Below are positions 1 through 9,502 of a DNA stretch of 64,000 nucleotides, piece by piece (position 1 is the stretch's first letter; every line of letters starts with the position of its first letter). A program made the position numbers and the translations under genes. The DNA is from Microlunatus endophyticus (GTDB taxonomy: Bacteria > Actinomycetota > Actinomycetes > Propionibacteriales > Propionibacteriaceae). The notes beneath the pieces were generated by a model that was not told the DNA's origin, searched no databases, and was given only the letters and a program-made list of their open reading frames with translations. Location: contig NZ_BMMZ01000001.1 of NCBI RefSeq assembly GCF_014646195.1, positions 558,001-622,000 of the forward strand, written 5' to 3'.

Positions 1-124
1 TCGGTGCGGTCAGGTCCACCGGACCGGAACAGGCGGCCAGCACTGCGACGGCGGCTGCGACTCCGGCCAGAGCCGGGAGACGTCCGAGCCGGAACAACCC
101 GGTCGGATGAGATTGTGGCGACAA
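1..124 (-). CDS. Putative DUF3515-type lipoprotein, N-terminal part
   Basis: Reading the minus strand from a TTG at 124 (or TTG at 97) gives a basic N-terminus, a hydrophobic stretch rich in Ala and Val, and a lipobox LAAC followed by SGPVDLTAP. That is a typical lipoprotein signal peptide, so the product should be anchored outside the membrane by the lipobox Cys. The rest lies beyond the window. The start overlaps the stop region of the Lrp-domain gene, which suggests one operon. The identity as DUF3515 is inferred only from the usual actinobacterial order ddl - DUF3515 - Lrp domain - thiL. No clear ribosome binding site decides the start. Confidence 0.55.
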   Translation of the reverse strand, partial: MSPQSHPTGLFRLGRLPALAGVAAAVAVLAACSGPVDLTAP

Positions 125-125
125 C

Positions 126-362
126 TCAGATGTGCACCACCGGACAGGTGACCGTGCGGGTGATGCCGGCGACGGTCTGCACCTTGGCGACGACCAGCGA
201 GCCGAGCTCGTCGACGCTGGCGGCCTCGGCGCGCACGATCACGTCGTACGGGCCGGTGACGTCCTCTGCCAGCGTCACGCCGGAGATGTCGCGGATCTGC
301 GCTGCGACATCGGCCGCCTGGCCGACACCTGTCTGAACCAGGATGTACGCCTGCACGGACAT
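126..362 (-). CDS. Lrp/AsnC ligand-binding domain protein
   Basis: A 78-residue protein made only of the RAM (regulation of amino-acid metabolism) ligand-binding domain of Lrp/AsnC regulators: beta-alpha-beta strands around VQAYILVQT and the VTGPYDVIVRAEA stretch. There is no helix-turn-helix, so it probably does not bind DNA itself. Stand-alone RAM domains assemble into dimers and rings that bind amino acids; the ligand is unknown here. A purine-rich AGGAGGG lies upstream of the ATG. It is divergent from thiL and probably co-transcribed with the downstream lipoprotein gene. Confidence 0.8.
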   Translation of the reverse strand: MSVQAYILVQTGVGQAADVAAQIRDISGVTLAEDVTGPYDVIVRAEAASVDELGSLVVAKVQTVAGITRTVTCPVVHI

Positions 363-442
363 AGTGACCCACCCTCCTGAAGTACGCTCTGGCGGGGATC
401 ACGCTACCTCAGAAGATTGACCGTCATGGATGGAGAGAGTCC

Positions 443-1420
443 TTGAGCCTGTTCAGCCAGCCGACGACCCCGGGCGGACCGACGCTGGCCGAGGTCGGCG
501 AATTCGGGTTGATCGACATGATCACCGCAGGGCTGCCCGAGCGCTCCGACGTGCTGATCGGGCCTGGCGACGACGGCGCCGTGCTGACGATCGACGGACC
601 CGTGGTGTGCTCGGTCGATCTGCTGATCGAGGGCGTGCACTTCAAGACCCAGTGGTCACCGGCGGAATCCGTCGGGCGCAAGGCGATCGCGGTCAACGTC
701 GCCGACATCGAGGCGATGGGTGGCACCGCGACCGGTGCCGTCGTCGGATTCGCGGCGCCACCGGACACCCCGCAGGCCTGGGTGCTGGATTTCGCCCGCG
801 GGCTGCGCGCCGAGTGTGACACGACCGGAGTGGCCCTGCTCGGCGGCGACATCACCCGCTCGGACGAGATCGCGATCTCGGTCACGGTCTTCGGCACCCT
901 GGAGGGTCGGGCCGCCGTCACTCGTTCCGGCGCCCGGCCCGGCGACGTCGTCGCGCTCTGCGGACGATCGGGCTGGGCGGCCGCCGGTTGGGCGGTGCTC
1001 GGCCGCGGATTCCGCTCCCCTCGGGCCGCGGTGACGGCCTACCAGGTGCCGGAAGTGCCGTACGGGCAGGGAAAAGTTGCTGCATTGGCCGGCGCGACAT
1101 CCATGATCGACATCTCCGACGGACTGCTGGCTGATCTTGGTCACATCGCCGAGAGGTCCGGGGTGTCCATCGACGTTCACCGTGATGCCTTCGAGGTGCC
1201 GGATCCCTTGCACGCCGTCGCCGCGGCGACCGGGTCGGACCCGTACATCCTGATCCTGACCGGTGGCGAGGACCACGGGCTGGCAGCGACGTTCGCGGAC
1301 GGCGACGTCCCGCAAGGCTGGACGGTGATCGGAACGGTCGACGAGCCGGCGGACGGTCCGGCCGTCACTGTCGACGGTGCGGCCTGGGACGACAGCACTG
1401 GCTGGGACCACTACCACTGA
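443..1420 (+). CDS. thiL: Thiamine-monophosphate kinase
   Basis: ThiL phosphorylates thiamine monophosphate to thiamine diphosphate with ATP in the cytosol, the last step of thiamine cofactor synthesis. The 325-residue protein has the AIR-synthase-like fold signatures: GPGDDGAVL near residue 40, the SVDLLIEGVHF stretch that carries metal-binding Asp, NVADIEAMGG near 90, GGDITRS near 140, and the C-terminal TGGEDHGLAATF substrate loop. The start is a TTG preceded by GGAGAG at suitable spacing; no ATG or GTG gives a complete N-terminus. Length is normal for the family. It is divergent from the Lrp-domain gene, as in other actinobacteria. Confidence 0.92.
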   Translation: MSLFSQPTTPGGPTLAEVGEFGLIDMITAGLPERSDVLIGPGDDGAVLTIDGPVVCSVDLLIEGVHFKTQWSPAESVGRKAIAVNVADIEAMGGTATGAVVGFAAPPDTPQAWVLDFARGLRAECDTTGVALLGGDITRSDEIAISVTVFGTLEGRAAVTRSGARPGDVVALCGRSGWAAAGWAVLGRGFRSPRAAVTAYQVPEVPYGQGKVAALAGATSMIDISDGLLADLGHIAERSGVSIDVHRDAFEVPDPLHAVAAATGSDPYILILTGGEDHGLAATFADGDVPQGWTVIGTVDEPADGPAVTVDGAAWDDSTGWDHYH

Positions 1421-1471
1421 AGTCGACCCGTCGGCGCTGTCGAAATCGGCGGTCTTCATGTGTCGTCGTCC

Positions 1472-1490
1472 TTGACAGGACTCTCTGTCA
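1472..1490 (+). promoter_or_regulatory. Possible -35 box within an inverted repeat upstream of cobT
   Basis: In the 205-bp gap between thiL and cobT, TTGACA (1472-1477) matches the -35 consensus, and TGACAG-N6-CTGTCA (1473-1490) forms an inverted repeat overlapping it. The expected -10 position near 1495 (CGATCC) is poor, so promoter activity is uncertain. The rest of the gap shows no convincing riboswitch or gene. Confidence 0.3.
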
Positions 1491-1625
1491 GACTCGATCC
1501 ACGAGGAAGGAACGACTGCAGCATTGCCGGCGCCCCGGGTCCGGGACGGTCGGCTGTGCTGGTCCCGTACCAGTGGCCGGGCGGGCAGAGTTGGCCACGA
1601 CCATCACCGAGCATCAGGAGCGCCG

Positions 1626-2678
1626 ATGACCGATACCGCCCCACCCGTGGCTGTGCCCACGCCGATACCGGCGCCGGATCAGCGCGCCGAACGCCTGGCC
1701 CGCGAGCACCTGGACGGCCTGGCCAAGCCGCTGGGCTCGCTCGGCCGGCTGGAGGATCTCGCCGCGTGGATCTCGGCCTGCCAGGGCAGCGTCCCGGCGC
1801 GGCCGCTGGACCGGGTCCGGGCGATCGTGCTGGCCGGCGACCACGGGGTCGCCGAGCACGGGGTCTCGGCCTATCCGCGCGAGGTGACGCCGGCGATGGT
1901 TCGCACCTTCGTCGCGGGCCGGGCCGCCGCGACCGTGCTCGCCGCCCAGCATGGGGTCGACCTGCGGATCTACGATCTCGGTGTCGATGACGACCTGTCG
2001 GGCGTACCCGAGGAGGTCACCCGCTACAAGGTCCGCCGGTCGTCGGCACCGTTGCACCTGACCGACGCCCTGACCGAGGGTGAGGCACGGCGGGCGTGGG
2101 ATGCCGGCGTGGCGATCACCGAGCGGGTGATCGCGGACGGCACCGACCTGCTGATCGTCGGTGATCTGGGAATCGGCAACACCACCCCGTCGGCCTGCCT
2201 GATCGCCGCCTCCCTCGGCCTGCCTGCCGAGCTCGTGACCGGCGCCGGGACCGGGGTGGCCGGCGAGGCGCTGCAGCACAAGACCGCGCTGGTCGCCACC
2301 GCACTGGAGCGGGTGGGCGAGCGGGCGCAAGACCCGTGGCAGCGATTGGTGGCGCTCGGTTCCGCCGATCTGGTTGCCGGGGTGGCGACCATGGTCACTG
2401 CGGCAAACGCCGGGGTGCCGATCCTGCTCGACGGCCTGATCGCGGTCGCCGAGGCGGTCACCGCCGAAGATCTCGCGCCCGGGGTGATGGCCTGGTGTCG
2501 CGCCGGGCACCGGTCGACCGAACCCGGGCAGCGGCTGGCACTGGAGAAATTCGGCCTGGTACCGGTCGTCGACGCCTCGATGCGGCTGGGGGAGGGGAGT
2601 GGCGCCCTGGCCGCGGTCCCGCTGGTCCGGTCCGCGGTGCTGCTGATGGGCTCGATGGCGCTGCTCTCGGATCTCTAG
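1626..2678 (+). CDS. cobT: Nicotinate-nucleotide--dimethylbenzimidazole phosphoribosyltransferase
   Basis: CobT transfers phosphoribose from nicotinate mononucleotide to 5,6-dimethylbenzimidazole, making alpha-ribazole phosphate for the lower ligand of cobalamin. The 350-residue protein shows the family motifs: KPLGSLGRLEDLA near the N-terminus, VLAGDHGVAEHGVSAYP, LLIVGDLGIGNTTPSA in the middle, and RLGEGSGA near the C-terminus, which carries the catalytic Glu. The ATG at 1626 has AGGAGCG in front; upstream in-frame codons encode no conserved sequence. The stop is followed after one base by the GTG of cobS, so the two are coupled. Confidence 0.95.
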   Translation: MTDTAPPVAVPTPIPAPDQRAERLAREHLDGLAKPLGSLGRLEDLAAWISACQGSVPARPLDRVRAIVLAGDHGVAEHGVSAYPREVTPAMVRTFVAGRAAATVLAAQHGVDLRIYDLGVDDDLSGVPEEVTRYKVRRSSAPLHLTDALTEGEARRAWDAGVAITERVIADGTDLLIVGDLGIGNTTPSACLIAASLGLPAELVTGAGTGVAGEALQHKTALVATALERVGERAQDPWQRLVALGSADLVAGVATMVTAANAGVPILLDGLIAVAEAVTAEDLAPGVMAWCRAGHRSTEPGQRLALEKFGLVPVVDASMRLGEGSGALAAVPLVRSAVLLMGSMALLSDL

Positions 2679-2679
2679 G

Positions 2680-3444
2680 GTGCGCTCGCTGTTGTCCGCG
2701 GTCGGGCTGCTGACCGTGTTGCCGGTCCGCGGTGGCCGCTTCGACCGGCGGTCCGCGGCCGCGATGATGCTGTGGGCGCCTGTCGCGGTGCTGCCGGTCG
2801 CGGTCGCGGTGGCGCTGGTCAGCTGGGCCGCACGGCTGCTCGGACTGCCGGCGCCGGTCGCCGGCCTGATCGGTTTCGCCGTGCTGGCGCTCGGCACCCG
2901 GGCGTTCCATCTGGACGGGCTGGCCGACACCGTCGACGGTTTCGGTTCCGGCTGGGACCGAGACCGGGCGTTGACGATCATGCGCAGCGGTGACGTCGGC
3001 CCGATGGGTGTGATCGCCTTGATCATCGTCGGCGGGCTGCAGGCGTACGGCTTCGGTGCGCTGGCCGCAGATCTGCCCGGTGCGGTCACCATTGCGGTGA
3101 TCATCTGTCTGTCCCGGACGGCGCTGGCGCTGGCCTGCAGTCATGGTGTGCCGTCGGCCCGGCCGGACGGGCTCGGGGCGACGGTCGCCGGCAGCGTGCC
3201 GGTGCCGGCGTCCGTGATCATCGCGCTGGCGTCGATCGTGATCATGGCCGGCGCCGGGATTCTCGATCATGGTCCGACCGGTGCTCAGGCAGGGGTGATC
3301 GGCGGGCTGGCGGGCTACGCAGGTTGCCTGGTGCTGGTCCGGCATGCGGTCAAGCGGCTCGGCGGTGTCAGTGGGGACGTCTTCGGCGCCGCGGTGGAGA
3401 TCACCGCGACGATCATGGTCGTTGCGATGCTGGTGCGCTACTGA
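2680..3444 (+). CDS. cobS: Adenosylcobinamide-GDP ribazoletransferase (cobalamin synthase)
   Basis: CobS is the membrane enzyme that joins adenosylcobinamide-GDP to alpha-ribazole (phosphate), completing adenosylcobalamin. The 254-residue protein is mostly hydrophobic with several membrane helices and contains the hallmark acidic motif FHLDGLADTVDGFGSG near residue 72, followed by RSGDVGPMGV. The GTG start lies one base after the cobT stop. The 3' end overlaps the convergent cobU by 7 bp. With cobT and cobU it supplies the nucleotide loop assembly pathway; no corrin ring genes are present, so the cell may make the ring elsewhere or salvage cobinamide. Confidence 0.94.
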   Translation: MRSLLSAVGLLTVLPVRGGRFDRRSAAAMMLWAPVAVLPVAVAVALVSWAARLLGLPAPVAGLIGFAVLALGTRAFHLDGLADTVDGFGSGWDRDRALTIMRSGDVGPMGVIALIIVGGLQAYGFGALAADLPGAVTIAVIICLSRTALALACSHGVPSARPDGLGATVAGSVPVPASVIIALASIVIMAGAGILDHGPTGAQAGVIGGLAGYAGCLVLVRHAVKRLGGVSGDVFGAAVEITATIMVVAMLVRY

Positions 3445-4031
3445 TCGATGCGCCCGGCAGGTGCCGGGACGATCATCGGGCGGCCGGCCACCATCAGCAC
3501 GAGTTGATCACTGATCGCGGCGATCGTCCGGTTGACCTCGCCCAGCAGGTCGGCGAAGATCCGTCCCGAGCGATAGGCGGGGACGACGCCCCAGCCGACC
3601 TCGTTGCTGACAGCCACGATCGGCCGATCGCAGGACTGCCAGGCCGAGACCACTGCCTGTAGCCGATCATCGAACTCCGGTTTCCAGTCCGCCGTCGGCG
3701 CGTCCCACCCGTCCAGTTCGTCGATCACCGCGGTGGTCCAGGTGCCGAAACAGTCGATCAGCACCGTCCCGGTCGCCGAATCCAGGACGGAGCCGAGGTC
3801 CAGGGACTCGATGGTCGTCCAGTCGGACGGCCGTCGGGCCCGGTGGTCGGCAACCCGGGCAGCCCACTCCGGATCGTCGGCGCTCGGCTGCGGTCCGGTC
3901 GCGACATAGCTGACCGCAGCGCCCAGGGATTCGGCGAGCCGTTCGGCGTAGGTGGACTTGCCCGACCGGACGCCGCCGGTAATCAGAAATGTTCGCGCCG
4001 TACGCTCAACCACGGCGCCGAGCCTAGCCAT
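3438..4031 (-). CDS. cobU: Adenosylcobinamide kinase / adenosylcobinamide-phosphate guanylyltransferase
   Basis: CobU phosphorylates adenosylcobinamide and then transfers GMP to it, producing the GDP-cobinamide substrate of CobS. The 197-residue protein has the P-loop GGVRSGKS near residue 20, ATGPQPSADDPEW, the CFGTWTT stretch and the conserved SNEVGWGVVP and GRIFADLLGEVNR motifs. The frame stays open far upstream (to 5252) but that part is antisense to the methyltransferase and ftsK, so the ATG at 4031 (or the GTG at 4013) is taken as the start. It is convergent with cobS, the two ends overlapping by 7 bp. Confidence 0.93.
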   Translation of the reverse strand: MARLGAVVERTARTFLITGGVRSGKSTYAERLAESLGAAVSYVATGPQPSADDPEWAARVADHRARRPSDWTTIESLDLGSVLDSATGTVLIDCFGTWTTAVIDELDGWDAPTADWKPEFDDRLQAVVSAWQSCDRPIVAVSNEVGWGVVPAYRSGRIFADLLGEVNRTIAAISDQLVLMVAGRPMIVPAPAGRIDQ

Positions 4032-4073
4032 CCCGGCCGGGCCGATCCCGATCACCAGGAAACAGGGGAGCCC

Positions 4074-4784
4074 ATGCAGACCTTCGGAGCAGCCGCAGCC
4101 GCCTACCAGCAGGGCAGGCCCGACTATCCCCGGGAATCGATCGACTGGCTGCTGGACGGTGTCGCCTCCGAGGGCCTGGTGGTCGATGTCGGTGCCGGCA
4201 CCGGCAAGCTCACCCGGGTGATCGCAGCGACCGGCCGTCCGGTCGTTGCGGTCGACCCGGATCGGAAGATGCTCGAGCAGATCACCGGCATCGAGACCCG
4301 GCAGGGCAGCGGTGAGCAGCTGCCGTTCGAGGACGCTGCTGCGGCGGCGATCACCTTCGGTCAGGCCTGGCATTGGGTGGACCCGGTCCGCGGATCGGCC
4401 GAGGTCGCCCGGGCGCTGCAGCCCGGCGGGGTTCTCGGGCTGATCTGGAATGTCCGGGACGAGTCGTACGACTGGGTCCGTGAATTGGGCAAGGACATCC
4501 ACGGAGCGGCCGACCACGGGTTGATCGCTGCCGAAGGTCCGCCGGTGGCCGCGCCGTTCGGGTCCCCGGAGCGGCACGAGACCAGCTGGACCCGGCCGAT
4601 GAGTCCGGACGACATCGAGGCGATGATCCGGAGTCGCAGTTACGTGATCCAGGCCGAACCGCAGGTCCGCGACCGGATCCTGGGCAACGTACGGGAGCTG
4701 CTGGCGGGCCATCCGGACACCGCGGGACGTGAGCTGATCGAGATGCCGTACGTGACCCGAACCTTCCGCTACCGGCGGCCGTGA
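4074..4784 (+). CDS. Class I SAM-dependent methyltransferase
   Basis: A 236-residue methyltransferase with the Rossmann-type SAM motif VVDVGAGTGKLTR near residue 37, motif II VAVDPDRKML and the AITFGQAWHWVD stretch typical of the UbiE/COQ5-like methyltransferase 11 family. The substrate cannot be told from sequence. The ATG has AGGGGAG at good spacing, and homology-like sequence begins directly after it (FGAAAAAYQQGRPDYP is the usual family N-terminus). It is divergent from cobU with about 40 bp between starts, but the family and position do not imply a role in cobalamin synthesis. Confidence 0.85.
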   Translation: MQTFGAAAAAYQQGRPDYPRESIDWLLDGVASEGLVVDVGAGTGKLTRVIAATGRPVVAVDPDRKMLEQITGIETRQGSGEQLPFEDAAAAAITFGQAWHWVDPVRGSAEVARALQPGGVLGLIWNVRDESYDWVRELGKDIHGAADHGLIAAEGPPVAAPFGSPERHETSWTRPMSPDDIEAMIRSRSYVIQAEPQVRDRILGNVRELLAGHPDTAGRELIEMPYVTRTFRYRRP

Positions 4785-4838
4785 GGCGACGGGTAGCGGT
4801 TCGGCGTGTAACGGGAGTGACGGACGGGGCGGATGGCG

Positions 4839-4844
4839 TACCTT
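4839..4844 (+). promoter_or_regulatory. -10 box of ftsK (leaderless arrangement)
   Basis: TACCTT fits the TANNNT -10 consensus and lies seven bases before the ftsK ATG at 4852, so transcription should begin at or next to the start codon. No Shine-Dalgarno sequence is present. No clear -35 is seen. Confidence 0.5.
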
Positions 4845-4851
4845 AGGGTCC

Positions 4852-7473
<2,622 letters not shown>

Positions 7474-7485
7474 CCCCAGTAAAGG

Positions 7486-8055
7486 TCAGCCCGGGACGGC
7501 GAAGCTCCGCAGCTGGGCCAGGACGTCGTCGATGATCTGCGCCATGGTCCGGGTCTCGTCGGCCCGGACCCACTGGGTGAAGGCGATTCCGAACGCGGTC
7601 GCGCCGGATTCGGCTGCCAGCGTTGCTGTCGGCTCGGTGACACCTCGGGCATGGAGTGCCGCGGCGAGCGTGGCCGCGGCCTCTGATCGCTTGTGCAGTT
7701 CGCGTTCGGCCAGGGCCGGATTGGCGTCGATGATCTGCTTGCGGATCCGCGAGTAGGGACGGCGGTCCTCGCCGAAGCGTTCTGCCACGGCGGCTAGTGC
7801 CGACGAGATCATCTCGAAGGCAGAGGCATCCTCCCGCGCGGCTCCGACGCCGTCGGTGTAGGCCTGCAGGTAATCAGCCTGGCCGTCGAAGAGCACCTCG
7901 CGCTTGTCGCCGAAGTGCCGGAAGAAGGTGCGCTCCGTCAGGCCGACCGACTGTGCGATCTCCGCGGCGGTGGTCTGTTCGAACCCGTGGGCAGCGAACA
8001 ACTCGAGGGCGGCCGCTCGCAGCCGCTCCTTCGTACCCGGTTCCCATCGCACCAC
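7486..8055 (-). CDS. TetR/AcrR family transcriptional regulator
   Basis: A 189-residue regulator with the TetR helix-turn-helix near residues 10-55 (LRAAALELFAAHGFEQTT, then AEIAQSVGLTERTFFRHFGDK). The C-terminal ligand domain is unassigned. The GTG start at 8055 lies six bases after a -10 like TAGAAT (minus strand, 8067-8062), suggesting leaderless translation. It is divergent from an SDR-type oxidoreductase gene, and a 32-bp palindrome lies between them, so it most likely represses that gene and perhaps itself. It converges with ftsK, 12 bp apart. Confidence 0.9.
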   Translation of the reverse strand: MVRWEPGTKERLRAAALELFAAHGFEQTTAAEIAQSVGLTERTFFRHFGDKREVLFDGQADYLQAYTDGVGAAREDASAFEMISSALAAVAERFGEDRRPYSRIRKQIIDANPALAERELHKRSEAAATLAAALHARGVTEPTATLAAESGATAFGIAFTQWVRADETRTMAQIIDDVLAQLRSFAVPG

Positions 8056-8102
8056 GGAGCCATTCTAGGTGATGACAGCGGCTGACATGGTCGTGCTACT
8101 CT

Positions 8103-8134
8103 GATGTCTGTGGCTGACGTCAGTCACAGACATC
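8103..8134. promoter_or_regulatory. 32-bp palindromic operator between tetR and the SDR gene
   Basis: A nearly perfect palindrome with outer arms GATGTCTGTG and CACAGACATC and centre CTGACGTCAG; only one base pair of sixteen is mismatched. It starts directly after a -10 box TACTCT (8097-8102) for the SDR gene, so it covers that transcription start. Position and size fit a TetR-family operator bound by two dimers. Confidence 0.75.
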
Positions 8135-8151
8135 GTCCGAGGAGTAAGTAG

Positions 8152-9060
8152 ATGCACGTCTTCGTTACCGGAGCCACCGGCTGGATCGGCTCCGCAACAA
8201 TCAATGAGCTGCTCGCCTCCGGGCACCGGGTGACGGGTCTGGCCAGGTCCGACGCCTCCGCGGCGAAGCTGGAGGCCAAGGGTGCCGAGGTGCTGCGCGG
8301 GAATCTCGGTGATCTCGAGGTGCTCCGCCGTGGTGCCGAGAGCGCCGACGCCGTCATCCACCTTGGCTTCAACCACGACTTCTCCGATATCGCCGGCGCC
8401 GGGCGCACCGACCGCGCCGCCGTCGACACCCTGGGCAACGTCCTGGTCGGTACGAACCGGCCGTTCTTCGTGGCGTCCGGACTGGCCGGGATCCAGCAGC
8501 CGGTGACCGAGGATCAGGTCTCTCCGTTCGTCGGTCCGGACGCCCCGCGAGGAGGCACGGAGGCGCTGGCTCTCGACTTCGCCGAGCAGGGCGTACGGAG
8601 TGCGGCACTGCGGTTCGCGCCGACGGTGCACGGCACCGGTGACCACGGCTTCGTCGCTGAGCTGGCCCGGGTTGCCCGGGAGAAGGGTGTCTCGGGGTAT
8701 CCGGGCGACGGCACCAACGCCTGGGCCGCCGTCCACGTGACGGATGCCGCCCGGATGATCCGGCTCGCGCTGACCGACGCACCGGCCGGTGCCCGGTTGC
8801 ACGCAGTCGGGGAGACGGCCGTGCCCACCCGGCAGATCGCCGAGGCGATCGGCCGCGCCTTCGATCTGCCGGTCGCGTCCATCCCTGCCGGTCAGGTCCT
8901 TGATCATTTCGGCTGGATCGGCCGGTTCTTCGGGAGCCCGATGACGGCGACCAGCCTCAACACCCAGCAGCTGCTGGGCTGGACGCCAACCGGGCCGGGG
9001 TTGATCACCGACATCGACAACGGCGCGTACGCACTGGATGCGGTGCCGCTGGCCGGCTGA
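8152..9060 (+). CDS. NAD(P)-dependent SDR-family oxidoreductase/epimerase
   Basis: An extended short-chain dehydrogenase of 302 residues. The N-terminus carries the nucleotide-binding motif VTGATGWIGSATINELL, followed by ARSDASAAKLEA and VIHLGF, typical of the NmrA/epimerase-like SDRs. The usual YxxxK catalytic motif is not obvious, so it may act as an atypical SDR. The substrate is unknown. The ATG has GAGGAG with 8-bp spacing. Expression is probably repressed by the divergent TetR protein through the palindrome at 8103-8134. SDRs of this kind under TetR control often answer to electrophiles or quinones, but nothing here shows the inducer. Confidence 0.85.
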   Translation: MHVFVTGATGWIGSATINELLASGHRVTGLARSDASAAKLEAKGAEVLRGNLGDLEVLRRGAESADAVIHLGFNHDFSDIAGAGRTDRAAVDTLGNVLVGTNRPFFVASGLAGIQQPVTEDQVSPFVGPDAPRGGTEALALDFAEQGVRSAALRFAPTVHGTGDHGFVAELARVAREKGVSGYPGDGTNAWAAVHVTDAARMIRLALTDAPAGARLHAVGETAVPTRQIAEAIGRAFDLPVASIPAGQVLDHFGWIGRFFGSPMTATSLNTQQLLGWTPTGPGLITDIDNGAYALDAVPLAG

Positions 9061-9086
9061 CTCGTCGGTCGCGAGCAGGTACATAT

Positions 9087-9141
9087 GCGGTCCAGATCGC
9101 CGGAACGGGTGGTTTCCCGGGTTCCTGGCGATCTGGACCGC
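9087..9141. terminator. Strong hairpin downstream of the SDR gene
   Basis: GCGGTCCAGATCGCC (9087-9101) is followed by its exact reverse complement ending at 9141, with the stem extended by GGAAC/GTTCC after one bulged base. There is no U-tract, so it is either an actinobacterial-type terminator or an mRNA-stabilising hairpin. Confidence 0.55.
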
Positions 9142-9182
9142 TGATGTTCATGCGCCGCTGCTGGATATCCTCGAAAACCTCG

Positions 9183-9212
9183 TTGACGCCGTTGCCGTCT
9201 GACGGCTAATCT
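9183..9212 (+). promoter_or_regulatory. Promoter of the ABC-ABC-phosphotransferase operon
   Basis: TTGACG (9183-9188) and TAATCT (9207-9212) with an 18-bp spacer form one of the best sigma-70-type promoters in the window. A start near 9219 would leave a leader of about 280 nt before the first ABC gene. The leader holds a hairpin (CCTGCGC/GCGCAGG, 9340-9357), the CRP-like site and a second -10-like TACCTT (9405-9410). Confidence 0.55.
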
Positions 9213-9229
9213 CCCCTTTCTGGATCTGG

Positions 9230-9445
9230 TTGCACCTGGACGGTGCGACCGCCGCCCGTTGGCTGGCCATCCACTCTTCGAAGGGTGATTTGGCGTGCCA
9301 CGGTTGCGATTCGACTCCCCGTTTTCGCGAGGTCAGTCGCCTGCGCGCTCGCGCAGGTGTGATCTGCATCACACAAGTCGTGCATTGCTGGTCTGGGGTG
9401 TGCTTACCTTTCCCTACCCGGGCATTGGCAGCCTCCCGTTCCTGA
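9230..9445 (+). CDS. Possible 71-residue ORF in the operon leader
   Basis: A TTG-started frame about ten bases after the predicted transcription start. It encodes five Cys residues (around ACHGC, VICITQ, HCW and GVCLP) and no recognisable domain. The ribosome binding site is weak (GGATCTGG). It could be a leader or precursor peptide for the downstream exporter, or chance coding in GC-rich DNA. I cannot distinguish these. Confidence 0.2.
   Translation: MHLDGATAARWLAIHSSKGDLACHGCDSTPRFREVSRLRARAGVICITQVVHCWSGVCLPFPTRALAASRS
9357..9374. promoter_or_regulatory. CRP/FNR-type binding site
   Basis: GTGTGATCTGCATCACAC is a palindrome that matches the CRP consensus TGTGA-N6-TCACA exactly. It lies about 145 bp after the start predicted for the upstream promoter and about 50 bp before the start expected from the TACCTT at 9405-9410. 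It may therefore activate the inner promoter or block elongation from the outer one. Confidence 0.6.
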
Positions 9446-9502
9446 CGGGCGGCGCGGAATCCGTCTCTTCGTTCCCCGATCTCATTGCGAGGTGTACTTG
9501 TT

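Noticed and set aside
1421..1625. Cobalamin riboswitch upstream of cobT
   Set aside because: The gap is the right place, and fragments such as CGGTC and GAGGAA occur, but the B12 box core GCCACTG is absent on the plus strand and the conserved order of elements cannot be laid out. The reversed CAGTGGC alone is not enough.
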